The position numbers and the translations under genes were made by a program. Below, one piece after another: positions 7,493 to 16,663 of a stretch of DNA of 18,703 bases. Below the pieces are notes generated by a model. It was not told where the DNA came from and searched no databases. It saw only the letters and a program-made list of their open reading frames with translations. Each line of letters begins with the position of its first letter. Within the stretch, counting starts at the first letter, position 1. The DNA is from Methylococcaceae bacterium (lineage in GTDB: Bacteria > Pseudomonadota > Gammaproteobacteria > Methylococcales > Methylococcaceae), in the NCBI GenBank assembly GCA_028678445.1, contig JAJRDJ010000226.1, positions 1-18,703 of the forward strand, read 5' to 3'.

Positions 7493-7965
7493 ATGACGGA
7501 ATTACCGAGCAACATCGAGAGTGTAAAGGGTATTTTCGGGGGGCTTAGCCACAAGCCGGGTGCCTTGTTGCCCATCCTGCATGCCATCCAGAATGCGCTG
7601 GGTTACGTTCCGCCGGAGAGTGTTCCGTTCATCGCCCGCGAATTGAATCTGTCGCGGGCGGAAGTGCATGGCGTGATCACCTTCTATCATTATTTCCGTG
7701 ATACCCCGCCAGGACGCCACACCCTTCATATCTGCCGGGCCGAAGCCTGCAAGGCCATGGGATCCGATGCCCTTGAGGCGCATGCCAAGCAGACTCTGGG
7801 CATTGATTACCACGAGAATACCAGCGATGGCGAGTTCAGCCTCGAGCCGGTCTATTGTCTCGGCAACTGCGCCTGCTCGCCTTCCATGATGGTGGGAACG
7901 GAAGTTTACGGCCGGGTGACTCCGGAACGGTTTGATGAAATCATTGCAGAGGCACAGGCAAAGCC

Positions 7966-7969
<4 letters not shown>
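7493..7969 (+). CDS. fdsG: NAD-dependent formate dehydrogenase, gamma subunit (NuoE-like)
   Basis: This 158-residue thioredoxin-like [2Fe-2S] protein is homologous to NuoE of complex I. It is the small electron-transfer subunit of the soluble FdsGBA formate dehydrogenase. The cluster ligands are Cys81 and Cys86 ('ICRAEACKAMG') and Cys122 and Cys126 ('YCLGNCACSP'), in the standard C-x4-C...C-x3-C arrangement. The N-terminal helical part contains 'LLPILHAIQNALGYVP' (about residues 25-40) and 'EVHGVITFYHYF'. It is the first gene of the operon. Its stop overlaps the fdsB start by four bases (ATGA at 7966-7969), which implies translational coupling. GAGAGA before the ATG is a weak binding site. 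The context with fdsB and fdsA, and the absence of other nuo genes, separates it from true NuoE. Confidence 0.94.
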
Positions 7970-9516
<1,547 letters not shown>

Positions 9517-9531
9517 ACAACAGGAATAAGG

Positions 9532-9567
9532 CCACGGACAGGCAGCAGGAATCGGTCCGCGTGGACC
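9532..9567 (+). other. two alternative hairpins between fdsB and fdsA
   Basis: In the fdsB-fdsA spacer, GGTCC-GCGT-GGACC (9554-9567) forms a 5-bp stem with a tetraloop. Alternatively CCAC+GGAC (9532-9539) can pair with GTCC+GTGG (9555-9564) around a two-base bulge. The two folds exclude each other because they share GTCC. There is no T-run, so this is not an ordinary terminator. Confidence 0.35.
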
Positions 9568-9610
9568 TGCGACAACAGTAAACCCGCGCGAGTTGAGCAT
9601 TCTGATACCC

Positions 9611-9616
9611 AGGAGG
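9611..9616 (+). promoter_or_regulatory. Shine-Dalgarno site that sets the fdsA start
   Basis: AGGAGG lies 6 bases before the ATG at 9623. It decides against the in-frame TTG at 9593, which has no binding site and would add ten residues ending in the translated Shine-Dalgarno sequence. Confidence 0.85.
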
Positions 9617-9622
9617 AAGATC

Positions 9623-12469
9623 ATGGCTATAAGAGATTGTGATTTTGGAACGCCGGCGAGCGATTCGCTCAATAATGTCACGCTAGAGATCGACGGATTC
9701 CGTGTAACCGTGCCTGAGGGCACTTCCGTCATGCGGGCGGCGGCGAGCGTGGGGATTCAGATTCCCAAACTCTGCGCGTCCGATAGCCTGGATCCCTTCG
9801 GCTCCTGCCGGCTGTGTCTAGTGCAGATCGAAGGCGGTCGCGGCTTGCCTGCCTCGTGTACGACCCCGGTGGCCGAGGGCATGAAGGTCTGCACGCAAAA
9901 CGAGCGGTTGGCCAATGTGCGGCGCGGCGTGATGGAGCTGTATATTTCCGATCACCCGCTGGACTGCCTAACCTGTTCCGCCAATGGCAATTGCGAACTG
10001 CAGGATATGGCCGGTGCCGTGGGTCTGCGCGAAGTACGGTATGGCTTTGAGGGCGAGAATCATCTCAAGGCCGATAAAGACACCAGCAATCCCTATTTTC
10101 AGTTCGATCCCTCCAAGTGCATTGTCTGCTCCCGTTGTGTCCGGGCCTGCGAGGAAGTGCAGGGCACGTTTGCGCTGACCATCGACGGCCGCGGTTTCGA
10201 CTCCAAGGTTTCGCCGGGCCAGAATCAGGATTTCATGGATTCCGAATGCGTGTCCTGCGGCGCCTGCGTTCAGGCCTGCCCAACCGCGACGCTGATGGAA
10301 AAGTCGGTGATCGAAATGGGTCAGCCCGAACACAGCGTTATTACTACCTGTGCCTATTGTGGCGTGGGCTGCTCATTCAAAGCCGAAATGAAAGGCGCGG
10401 AAGTGGTCCGCATGGTGCCGAACAAGGATGGTCATGCCAACCATGGCCATTCCTGCGTAAAGGGTCGCTTTGCTTTTGGGTACGCGACCCACAAGGACCG
10501 TATCACGAAGCCGATGATCCGCCAGCGGATCACCGACCCATGGCGGGAAGTATCCTGGGAGGAAGCGATCAATCATGCGGCGTCGGAATTCAAGCGCATT
10601 CAGGCCAAGTACGGCCGTTATTCCGTTGGCGGACTGACTTCCAGTCGCTGCACTAACGAGGAAGCCTACCTGGTACAGAAACTGATCCGGGCAGCCTTTG
10701 GCAATAACAATGTCGACACTTGCGCCCGTGTCTGCCATTCCCCAACCGGTTATGGCCTGAAACAGACCCTGGGAGAATCGGCCGGCACCCAGACCTTCGA
10801 TTCGATCCGCAAGACTGATGTGATCCTCGTGATCGGCGCTAACCCGACCGATGGCCATCCGGTATTTGCTTCGGCCATGAAGCGCCGCATCCGCGAGGGC
10901 GCTAAGCTGATCGTCGCAGATCCGCGCGATATCGATTTGGTGCGCTCCGTCCATGTTCAGGCGGATTACCATCTCAAACTCCGTCCCGGCACCAATGTGG
11001 CGCTGGTCAACGCCTTGGGCCATGTAATCGTGACCGAAGACCTGGCCGACGATGAATTTGCGCTGGCCCGTTGCGAGCCAGAATCCTACGAGAAGTGGAA
11101 AGCCTTCGTCAGCCAGGAACGCAATTCCCCCGAAGCCACAGCGGAACTGACCGGTGTCCCGGCTGATCGGGTGCGAGAAGCAGCCCGCCTGTTCGCAACC
11201 GGCGGCAATGGTGCTATCTACTACGGCTTGGGCGTGACCGAGCATAGCCAGGGCTCCACCACCGTCATCGGTATAGCCAATCTGGCCATGGCAACCGGCA
11301 ATATCGGTCGGGAAGGCGTGGGCGTCAATCCGCTGCGCGGCCAGAATAATGTGCAGGGTTCCTGCGACATGGGCTCATTCCCGCACGAACTGCCGGGTTA
11401 CCGCCATGTGTCCGATTTCGAGACTCGGGCGCTGTTCGAATCGGTCTGGGGGGTCACGCTGGAGTCCGAGCCGGGCCTACGCATTCCCAATATGTTCGGA
11501 GCGGCGCTGGATGGCAGTTTCCGGGGCCTTTACTGCGAAGGCGAGGATATCGCCCAGTCCGACCCCGATACCCAGCATGTCCATGCCGCCCTGCGGGCCA
11601 TGGAATGTGTTGTGGTTCAGGACTTGTTCCTGAATGAAACTGCCAAATTTGCGCATGTCTTCCTGCCGGGCGCATCGTTCCTTGAAAAGAGCGGCACCTT
11701 CACAAATGCCGAGCGCCGCATCTCGCCAGTGCGTCGCGTGATGCCACCGCTGGCGGGATATGAAGATTGGGAGGTGACTCAATTGCTTTCTAATGCACTG
11801 GGCTATCCGATGAATTACACCCATGCCTCGGAAATCATGGACGAGATCGCCAGCCTGGTGCCGACATTTTCCGGGGTCAGTTTCGCGAAGCTGGATGAAC
11901 TGGGCAGTGTGCAATGGCCCTGCAACGCAGAAGCCCCGACCGGCACGCCGACCATGCACATTGACCAGTTCGTGCGCGGCAAGGGTCGGTTCATGCTGAC
12001 CGAATACGTTCCCACCCCGGAACGCACCACCAGCCGGTTCCCGCTCATCCTGACCACCGGACGCATCCTCTCGCAGTACAACGTGGGCGCACAGACCCGG
12101 CGGACGCCGAACTCGCAGTGGCATTCCGAGGATCGTCTCGAGATACATCCGCACGATGCCGAAAACCGGGGCGTGAACGATGGCGACTGGGTTGGCATCA
12201 AAAGCCGGGCGGGCGAGACGGTGTTGAGGGCCACGGTGACCGAGCGCGTGCAGCCGGGCGTGGTCTACACAACCTTCCATTTCCCGGAATCCGGGGCCAA
12301 TGTCATCACCACGGACAACTCCGACTGGGCGACCAATTGCCCCGAGTACAAGGTGACGGCGGTGCAGGTCATCAAGGTCACCGGTCCCTCCGAGTGGCAA
12401 CGGAACTACCGCGAGTTCAGCGAAGAGCAACAGACCTTGCTGGAGCAGCGGGCGGCGACAGCCAGCTAA
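9623..12469 (+). CDS. fdsA: NAD-dependent formate dehydrogenase, alpha (catalytic Mo/bis-MGD) subunit
   Basis: This 948-residue subunit oxidises formate to CO2 at a molybdenum bis-MGD centre and passes electrons along an Fe-S chain to FdsB. Visible in order: a NuoG-like [2Fe-2S] domain with Cys51, Cys62, Cys65 and Cys79; a histidine-ligated [4Fe-4S] site at His111, Cys115, Cys118 and Cys124; two ferredoxin-type sites at Cys166/169/172/176 and Cys209/212/215/219; and the molybdopterin-domain [4Fe-4S] site at Cys243/246/250/278 with Lys280. The active-site motif is 'CARVCHSPTGYGL', where Cys371 is the expected Mo ligand (Cys, not selenocysteine: codon TGC) and His372 the catalytic partner. 'NPLRGQNNVQG' and 'TGRILSQYNVGAQTRRTPNS' are further cofactor-binding segments. 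The length is typical for FdsA. The gene is followed by fdhD after 9 bases. Confidence 0.97.
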   Translation: MAIRDCDFGTPASDSLNNVTLEIDGFRVTVPEGTSVMRAAASVGIQIPKLCASDSLDPFGSCRLCLVQIEGGRGLPASCTTPVAEGMKVCTQNERLANVRRGVMELYISDHPLDCLTCSANGNCELQDMAGAVGLREVRYGFEGENHLKADKDTSNPYFQFDPSKCIVCSRCVRACEEVQGTFALTIDGRGFDSKVSPGQNQDFMDSECVSCGACVQACPTATLMEKSVIEMGQPEHSVITTCAYCGVGCSFKAEMKGAEVVRMVPNKDGHANHGHSCVKGRFAFGYATHKDRITKPMIRQRITDPWREVSWEEAINHAASEFKRIQAKYGRYSVGGLTSSRCTNEEAYLVQKLIRAAFGNNNVDTCARVCHSPTGYGLKQTLGESAGTQTFDSIRKTDVILVIGANPTDGHPVFASAMKRRIREGAKLIVADPRDIDLVRSVHVQADYHLKLRPGTNVALVNALGHVIVTEDLADDEFALARCEPESYEKWKAFVSQERNSPEATAELTGVPADRVREAARLFATGGNGAIYYGLGVTEHSQGSTTVIGIANLAMATGNIGREGVGVNPLRGQNNVQGSCDMGSFPHELPGYRHVSDFETRALFESVWGVTLESEPGLRIPNMFGAALDGSFRGLYCEGEDIAQSDPDTQHVHAALRAMECVVVQDLFLNETAKFAHVFLPGASFLEKSGTFTNAERRISPVRRVMPPLAGYEDWEVTQLLSNALGYPMNYTHASEIMDEIASLVPTFSGVSFAKLDELGSVQWPCNAEAPTGTPTMHIDQFVRGKGRFMLTEYVPTPERTTSRFPLILTTGRILSQYNVGAQTRRTPNSQWHSEDRLEIHPHDAENRGVNDGDWVGIKSRAGETVLRATVTERVQPGVVYTTFHFPESGANVITTDNSDWATNCPEYKVTAVQVIKVTGPSEWQRNYREFSEEQQTLLEQRAATAS

Positions 12470-12478
12470 CTCAGCGCC

Positions 12479-13303
12479 ATGCTGGAACTTGCCCCTGAAC
12501 TCGGGTGGCCCGCCTACCGGGTCCGCCCGGTTCAGCGATGGCGAGGGCTGGAGTCAGAAGAGATCGATGATTGCGTTGCCGAGGAGGCGCCCGTAGCGCT
12601 GATGTACAACGGCGAGGCACATGTGGTCATGCTGGCGACGCCACTGGATCTTGAGGATTTCGCGCTGGGTTTCAGTCTCACCGAAAATATCGTGGCCGAT
12701 GCGGGTGAGGTGTCGGCAATCCGTATTTATGAGCGTACCGAAGGGATCGAGGTCAGGGTTGCCATCCCCCCGGCACGCTGTGAAAGTGCCGAAGATCGAG
12801 GGCGGAATCTCACAGGTCGCACCGGTTGCGGCTTGTGTGGTGCCCGGACCCTGCAACAGGCGATCCGGCGGCCGTTGCCTGTGTCATCCCGGGTTGCCGT
12901 GCCAGCGGCGGCATTGGTCAAGGCGCTGGGCGATATCCGCACCCGGCAGCGGCTGAATTCCCTGACGGGGGCCGTGCATGCGGCGGCTTGGGTAGTGCCC
13001 GGCGATGAGTCGTTGCTGGTGAGAGAGGACGTGGGCCGGCACAATGCACTGGATAAGTTGATAGGTGCGCTTGCCAGGAAGCGTGCCGATTTCGGCAGCG
13101 GATTTGCCGTAGTGACCAGCCGCGCCAGCTTCGAAATGGTGCAAAAGTGCGCCATGGTCGGAATTGGGTGCATGGCGGCCATTTCAGCTCCCACAGGACT
13201 CGCGATAAAATTGGCGGAGGATACCGGGGTGACCCTGATAGGCTTCGCCCGGAAAGATGATCATGTTGTATACGCCAATCCGGAACGCTTGGTCCATGCC
13301 TGA
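12479..13303 (+). CDS. fdhD: formate dehydrogenase accessory sulfurtransferase FdhD (FdsC)
   Basis: This 274-residue protein transfers sulfur from a cysteine desulfurase to the molybdenum bis-MGD cofactor before its insertion into FdsA. The CxxC motif 'TGCGLCGA' has Cys117 and Cys120, close to Cys121 and Cys124 of E. coli FdhD. 'EDFALGFSLTENIV' (about residues 59-72), 'TGAVHAAAWV', 'REDVGRHNALDKLIGA' (from about 182) and 'SRASFEMVQKCAMVGIGCMAAISAPT' are family signatures. In Rhodobacter and Ralstonia this gene, called fdsC, sits at the same place, between fdsA and fdsD. The ATG at 12479 lacks a strong Shine-Dalgarno sequence, so translation may partly depend on ribosomes leaving fdsA 9 bases upstream. 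Confidence 0.95.
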   Translation: MLELAPELGWPAYRVRPVQRWRGLESEEIDDCVAEEAPVALMYNGEAHVVMLATPLDLEDFALGFSLTENIVADAGEVSAIRIYERTEGIEVRVAIPPARCESAEDRGRNLTGRTGCGLCGARTLQQAIRRPLPVSSRVAVPAAALVKALGDIRTRQRLNSLTGAVHAAAWVVPGDESLLVREDVGRHNALDKLIGALARKRADFGSGFAVVTSRASFEMVQKCAMVGIGCMAAISAPTGLAIKLAEDTGVTLIGFARKDDHVVYANPERLVHA

Positions 13304-13334
13304 ATTTCCCCGCTTTTCCGTTTTTTTCACCCGT

Positions 13335-13353
13335 CGTCGGCGCCCATCCGACG
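13335..13353 (+). other. small hairpin between fdhD and fdsD
   Basis: CGTCGG (13335-13340) and CCGACG (13348-13353) form a perfect 6-bp stem with loop CGCCCAT in the 70-base spacer before fdsD. A run of Ts lies before the stem rather than after it, so it does not look like a terminator for this strand. Confidence 0.35.
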
Positions 13354-13373
13354 TATAGACACCTTCCCGCGCA

Positions 13374-13619
13374 ATGGAAACTGAAAATCTCGTCAAGATG
13401 GTCAACAACATCGGTGAATTCTTCAGCGCCGAACCCGATATCGATGTCGGAGTGGCCGGTGTCACCGATCACCTCAAGCGATTCTGGGAATCGCGCATGC
13501 GTACTGCCATCATCCAGCACTACCTGAATGGCGGTGTTGGACTCAGTGATATCGCGCGCTCAGCGGTGGCCAAGCTCGCCGCCGAGCGGAAAGAGCTCAG
13601 CCAGTCAGGGGGGGACTGA
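13374..13619 (+). CDS. fdsD: formate dehydrogenase delta subunit / assembly factor FdsD
   Basis: This small protein of 81 residues starts 'METENLVKMVNNIGEFFSAEPD' and contains 'VTDHLKRFWESRMRTAIIQH' (about residues 26-45) and 'GVGLSDIARSAVAKL' (about 55-69). That matches the FdsD family, which is always found in fds operons and aids maturation of the Mo-containing enzyme; whether it is a stable subunit differs between species. It closes the GBACD gene order. No strong Shine-Dalgarno sequence precedes the ATG (the upstream bases are pyrimidine-rich). The stop codon TGA (13617-13619) lies inside the loop of a perfect 12-bp hairpin. Confidence 0.93.
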   Translation: METENLVKMVNNIGEFFSAEPDIDVGVAGVTDHLKRFWESRMRTAIIQHYLNGGVGLSDIARSAVAKLAAERKELSQSGGD

Positions 13620-13632
13620 TCCCCCCCTGACT
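13603..13632 (+). repeat. perfect 12-bp inverted repeat over the fdsD stop codon
   Basis: AGTCAGGGGGGG (13603-13614) and CCCCCCCTGACT (13621-13632) are perfectly complementary with the loop ACTGAT. The fdsD TGA stop is in the loop. No T-run follows, so intrinsic termination is unlikely. It may protect the 3' end of the fds message, be a Rho or processing boundary, or impede ribosomes at termination. Confidence 0.8.
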
Positions 13633-13696
13633 ACCGGCGACCCTGCCGGGGTGGTCAGCCCCCTATCCACGCCCGCTGCCCATGGAAGCCCTCAAC

Positions 13697-14809
13697 ATGT
13701 TGTCCATCTTCTGCTCTCCCGCGCGTTATGTTCAGGGACGGGACGCAACCCGTGCGCTGGCCCCTGAGTTGCGCAAGCTCGGGCTGACTACTCGGGCGTT
13801 GATCATTGCCAGCCCCACCGCGAGGAAACAGCTTGAACCCATCTGGCGGGAGAGCTTCGGTGAGGTCGGCATTCCCTATGATTTGCTGGATTTTGGTGGT
13901 GAATGCTCCATGCCGGAGATCGCTCGGGGCAAGATGGAGGCACTACGGGTAGGCGCCGGGGTCATTATCGGCGTCGGTGGCGGCAAGACGCTGGATACCG
14001 CGCGGGCAGTTGCTTCCGAGGAGGACAAGCCAGTCGTCTGCTGTCCGACAGTCGCCGCCAGCGATGCGCCCTGCAGCGCCTTGTCCGTCGTGTACTCGCC
14101 GGAAGGGAGGTTCGAGAAATGCCTTTTCTACAAGCGCAACCCGGATCTGGTACTGGTAGATACCAGTGTGATTGTCAGGGCACCGGTCAGATTGCTGATA
14201 TCCGGCATGGGCGATGCGCTGGCGACTCGCTTCGAGGCGGAGACCGCCCGTCGCGCCCACAAGCCCAACGCGGTGGGTGGAGCGAGCTCCCTCGCGGCCG
14301 CCGCGATCGCCGAACTTTGTTATCACACCTTGCTCAGGGATGGCTTCTCGGCAGTAGCGGCGGCCAAAGCCGGCGCCATCACCCCGGCATTCGAGCGCAT
14401 AGTCGAAGCCAATACCCTGCTCTCGGGACTGGGCTTTGAATCTGGCGGGCTGGCCGTCGCGCACTCTGTTCATAACGGTTTGACCACCGCGCCGGAAACT
14501 CACGATCGGCTGCATGGCGAGAAGGTGGCGTTCGGTACTCTGGTGCAACTGGTTCTGGAAGGCCGGGACTCCGTGCTGGTCGAGGAAGTCATGGGCTTCT
14601 GCGAATCCGTGGGTCTGCCGATGACCCTTGCGGAGCTGGGACTGGAAAATCTTGTCAAGTCCCGGGCGCTTGCCATTGCGGAGCGCGCGGTTGCCGTCGG
14701 GGAAACAGCCCATAACGAGCCCTTCACGGTCACGGCCAACGCCATCCTGGATGCCCTCTACGCGACCGATGCCTGGAGCCGAGCCTTCAAGGCCGCTCGT
14801 GAACGTTAA
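13697..14809 (+). CDS. gldA: glycerol dehydrogenase family NAD-dependent alcohol dehydrogenase
   Basis: This is a metal-dependent enzyme of the iron-containing/GldA alcohol dehydrogenase superfamily. It interconverts glycerol and dihydroxyacetone, and related ketoaldehydes, with NAD. It has 370 residues; E. coli GldA has about 367. Signatures are 'FGGECSMPEI', the nucleotide-binding 'GVGGGKTLDTARA', 'APCSALSVVYSPEG' and 'GMGDALATRFEA'. Predicted zinc ligands Asp173, His256 and His273 have the same spacing as Asp171, His254 and His271 of E. coli. I chose the ATG at 13697 because 'MLSIFCSPARYVQG' aligns end to end with the E. coli start and GGAAG lies 7-8 bases upstream. The ATG at 13682, which adds five residues and lacks a binding site, is the alternative. 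It lies 77 bases after fdsD on the same strand. The true substrate is unproven. Confidence 0.9.
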   Translation: MLSIFCSPARYVQGRDATRALAPELRKLGLTTRALIIASPTARKQLEPIWRESFGEVGIPYDLLDFGGECSMPEIARGKMEALRVGAGVIIGVGGGKTLDTARAVASEEDKPVVCCPTVAASDAPCSALSVVYSPEGRFEKCLFYKRNPDLVLVDTSVIVRAPVRLLISGMGDALATRFEAETARRAHKPNAVGGASSLAAAAIAELCYHTLLRDGFSAVAAAKAGAITPAFERIVEANTLLSGLGFESGGLAVAHSVHNGLTTAPETHDRLHGEKVAFGTLVQLVLEGRDSVLVEEVMGFCESVGLPMTLAELGLENLVKSRALAIAERAVAVGETAHNEPFTVTANAILDALYATDAWSRAFKAARER

Positions 14810-15756
14810 GCCGGGCCTTCGATAAGCCTGCTTAAATCGCGCAGGATCTTGTCCATCAAGCGGGGATCCTCCGTCTCGTAGCGTGCGGCGTCCGTTTCGC
14901 GGCGTAGCCAGGTCAACTGCCGTTTGGCGAACTGGCGGGTGGCAATGACACCGCGCTCGACCAACTCTTCCCTCCCGTACTGCCCCTCAAGATACGCCCA
15001 AACCTGACGATAACCCACTGCCCGTATGGCCGGCAGCCCGGCATGCAGGTCGCCCCGCTCACGCAGACCTCGCACCTCGTCAATCAATCCGCGCTCGATC
15101 ATGTCCTGAAAGCGTGTGCGGATCCGTGCGTGCAGTGCCTCCCGACCGGCCGGGGCCAACACCAGCTTACAGAGCCGGTAACGCAGGGACGGTTGAGCGA
15201 CGGCGAGTAGTGCGCTGAGCGGAATGCCGGTGATGCGGTAGACCTCCAATGCCCTCTGGATGCGTTGCGGGTCATTGGGATGGATGCGCGCCGCCGCTAT
15301 GGGATCGATGGCGGCCAAATCGGCATGCAGACGATCCCAGCCGCGCTGGCGGGCCTCGTTATCGATCTCGGCGCGAATGACCGGATTAGCCGGGGGCAGC
15401 TTGGCCAGCCCGTGAAACAGCCCATTGAAATACAGCATGGTGCCGCCTGCGAGGATCGGCACACGTCCCTGGCGGGCGATGGCTTCCATCAGCGCTAGGG
15501 CATCCTGGTGGAATTGTCCCGTGGAATAGGCTTCGGATGGGTCAAGCACATCAATGAGGTGATGCGGCACACCGTCACGTTCCGCCAGCATCGGCTTGGC
15601 GGTACCGATGTCCATACCGCGATAGACCAACGCGGAATCCACGCTGATGATTTCCCCGTTACATGCTTGGGCCAGGTCGATGGCGAGCCTCGTCTTGCCG
15701 GACGCAGTGGGTCCCATGAGCACGATGGCGAGTGGCGGGTGCGAAGATTGGCTCAA
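14806..15756 (-). CDS. miaA: tRNA dimethylallyltransferase
   Basis: This 316-residue enzyme transfers a dimethylallyl group to N6 of A37 in tRNAs that read codons starting with U. The P-loop 'GPTASGKTRLAIDLA' (about residues 15-29) is followed by 'SVDSALVYRGMDIGTAKP' (about 38-55), 'HHLIDVLDPSEAYSTGQF', 'AGGTMLYFNGLFHGLA', 'DPQRIQRALEVYRITG' and the C-terminal 'AVGYRQVWAYLEG' and 'RQFAKRQLTWLRR', all standard. The start appears to be TTG (15756-15754): no ATG or GTG lies upstream before an in-frame stop, and the first internal ATG (Met14) would cut into the sequence just before the P-loop. There is no clear Shine-Dalgarno sequence. Its stop overlaps that of gldA on the other strand. hfq and mutL, common miaA neighbours, are absent. 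Confidence 0.96.
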   Translation of the reverse strand: MSQSSHPPLAIVLMGPTASGKTRLAIDLAQACNGEIISVDSALVYRGMDIGTAKPMLAERDGVPHHLIDVLDPSEAYSTGQFHQDALALMEAIARQGRVPILAGGTMLYFNGLFHGLAKLPPANPVIRAEIDNEARQRGWDRLHADLAAIDPIAAARIHPNDPQRIQRALEVYRITGIPLSALLAVAQPSLRYRLCKLVLAPAGREALHARIRTRFQDMIERGLIDEVRGLRERGDLHAGLPAIRAVGYRQVWAYLEGQYGREELVERGVIATRQFAKRQLTWLRRETDAARYETEDPRLMDKILRDLSRLIEGPA

Positions 15757-15838
15757 GATATCGACAGTCGAAACGCGGAGGGGATGGGCTATGTGCGGAG
15801 TTTAGCCCAGATCAACACGGCGGCTCAGGTTTGTTTGC

Positions 15839-15867
15839 TTGAAATCCGCACCGGAAGCCAGTAGGAT
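15839..15867 (+). promoter_or_regulatory. candidate sigma-70 promoter of tpiA-secG-tRNA-Leu
   Basis: TTGAAA (15839-15844, 5/6 match) is followed after exactly 17 bases by TAGGAT (15862-15867, 4/6 match). It lies 33 bases before the tpiA ATG, in the gap shared with the divergent miaA. Confidence 0.55.
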
Positions 15868-15900
15868 TGCGCGATTTACATAATTGCGCAGGAGAACACT

Positions 15901-16653
15901 ATGGCTCGTCGTCCGTTGGTCGTCGGTAACTGGAAGATGAATGGTACCCGCGCCAGTTCGCAAAAATTAGTGGCCGATATCCTGGCCGGTTTGCCCGGCA
16001 ACAGCCCAGTCGAAGTGGGAGTCTGTCCGCCAGCGGTGTTCATCCCGGAGATAGCGCAGTCTCTGGCCGGCAAAAGCGTTCGCCTCGGTGCCCAGAATGT
16101 GGCCGATCAGGACGAAGGCGCCTACACCGGAGAAGTTTCTGCGCCGATGCTGCGGGAATTCAACGTATCTCTGGCTATTGTCGGTCATTCCGAGCGCCGT
16201 GCCCTCTATGGTGAAACCGATGCCCTAGTGGCCTCCCGTTATGCCAAGGCGATTGGCCACGGCTTAACCCCCATTCTTTGCGTAGGTGAAACGTTGGAAG
16301 AGCGTGAATCCGATGCCACGTTTGCCGTCATCGACAAGCAACTGGGAGCAGTGCTTGACCTTAGCGGCGTGGAATCCCTCAAGCAAGCCGTTATCGCCTA
16401 TGAGCCCGTCTGGGCCATCGGCACCGGCCGTACCGCGAGCACCGAGCAGGCGCAGGAAGTCCATGGTTACATACGCGGAAAGATTGCCGCGCTCAATGCC
16501 GAAGTGGCGGACGGTTTACAGATACTCTACGGTGGCAGCGTCAAACCCGATAATGCGGTGGCGCTGTTCGGTCAGCCCGATGTTGATGGTGGCCTGATTG
16601 GCGGCGCGTCGCTGGATGCCAAGTCCTTCCTGGCCATATGTCTCTCGGCTTAA
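15901..16653 (+). CDS. tpiA: triosephosphate isomerase
   Basis: This 250-residue TIM-barrel enzyme interconverts dihydroxyacetone phosphate and glyceraldehyde 3-phosphate in glycolysis and gluconeogenesis. Catalytic residues are Lys12 in 'GNWKMNG', His96 in 'VGHSERR' and Glu168 in 'AYEPVWAIGTGRTAS', which also forms the flexible loop 6. 'LYGGSVKPDNA' (about residues 211-221) and 'DGGLIGGASL' close the phosphate-binding site. The length is standard. AGGAG (15890-15894) is 6 bases from the ATG. secG begins 10 bases after the stop, a conserved gammaproteobacterial arrangement. Confidence 0.98.
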   Translation: MARRPLVVGNWKMNGTRASSQKLVADILAGLPGNSPVEVGVCPPAVFIPEIAQSLAGKSVRLGAQNVADQDEGAYTGEVSAPMLREFNVSLAIVGHSERRALYGETDALVASRYAKAIGHGLTPILCVGETLEERESDATFAVIDKQLGAVLDLSGVESLKQAVIAYEPVWAIGTGRTASTEQAQEVHGYIRGKIAALNAEVADGLQILYGGSVKPDNAVALFGQPDVDGGLIGGASLDAKSFLAICLSA

Positions 16654-16663
16654 GGGAAATACC

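Noticed and set aside
9593..9622. TTG start adding ten residues to FdsA
   Set aside because: The added residues translate the AGGAGG binding site itself; the ATG at 9623 has ideal spacing.
10733..10735. Possible selenocysteine at the FdsA active site
   Set aside because: The codon is TGC, an ordinary cysteine; no in-frame TGA is present, so no recoding is needed.
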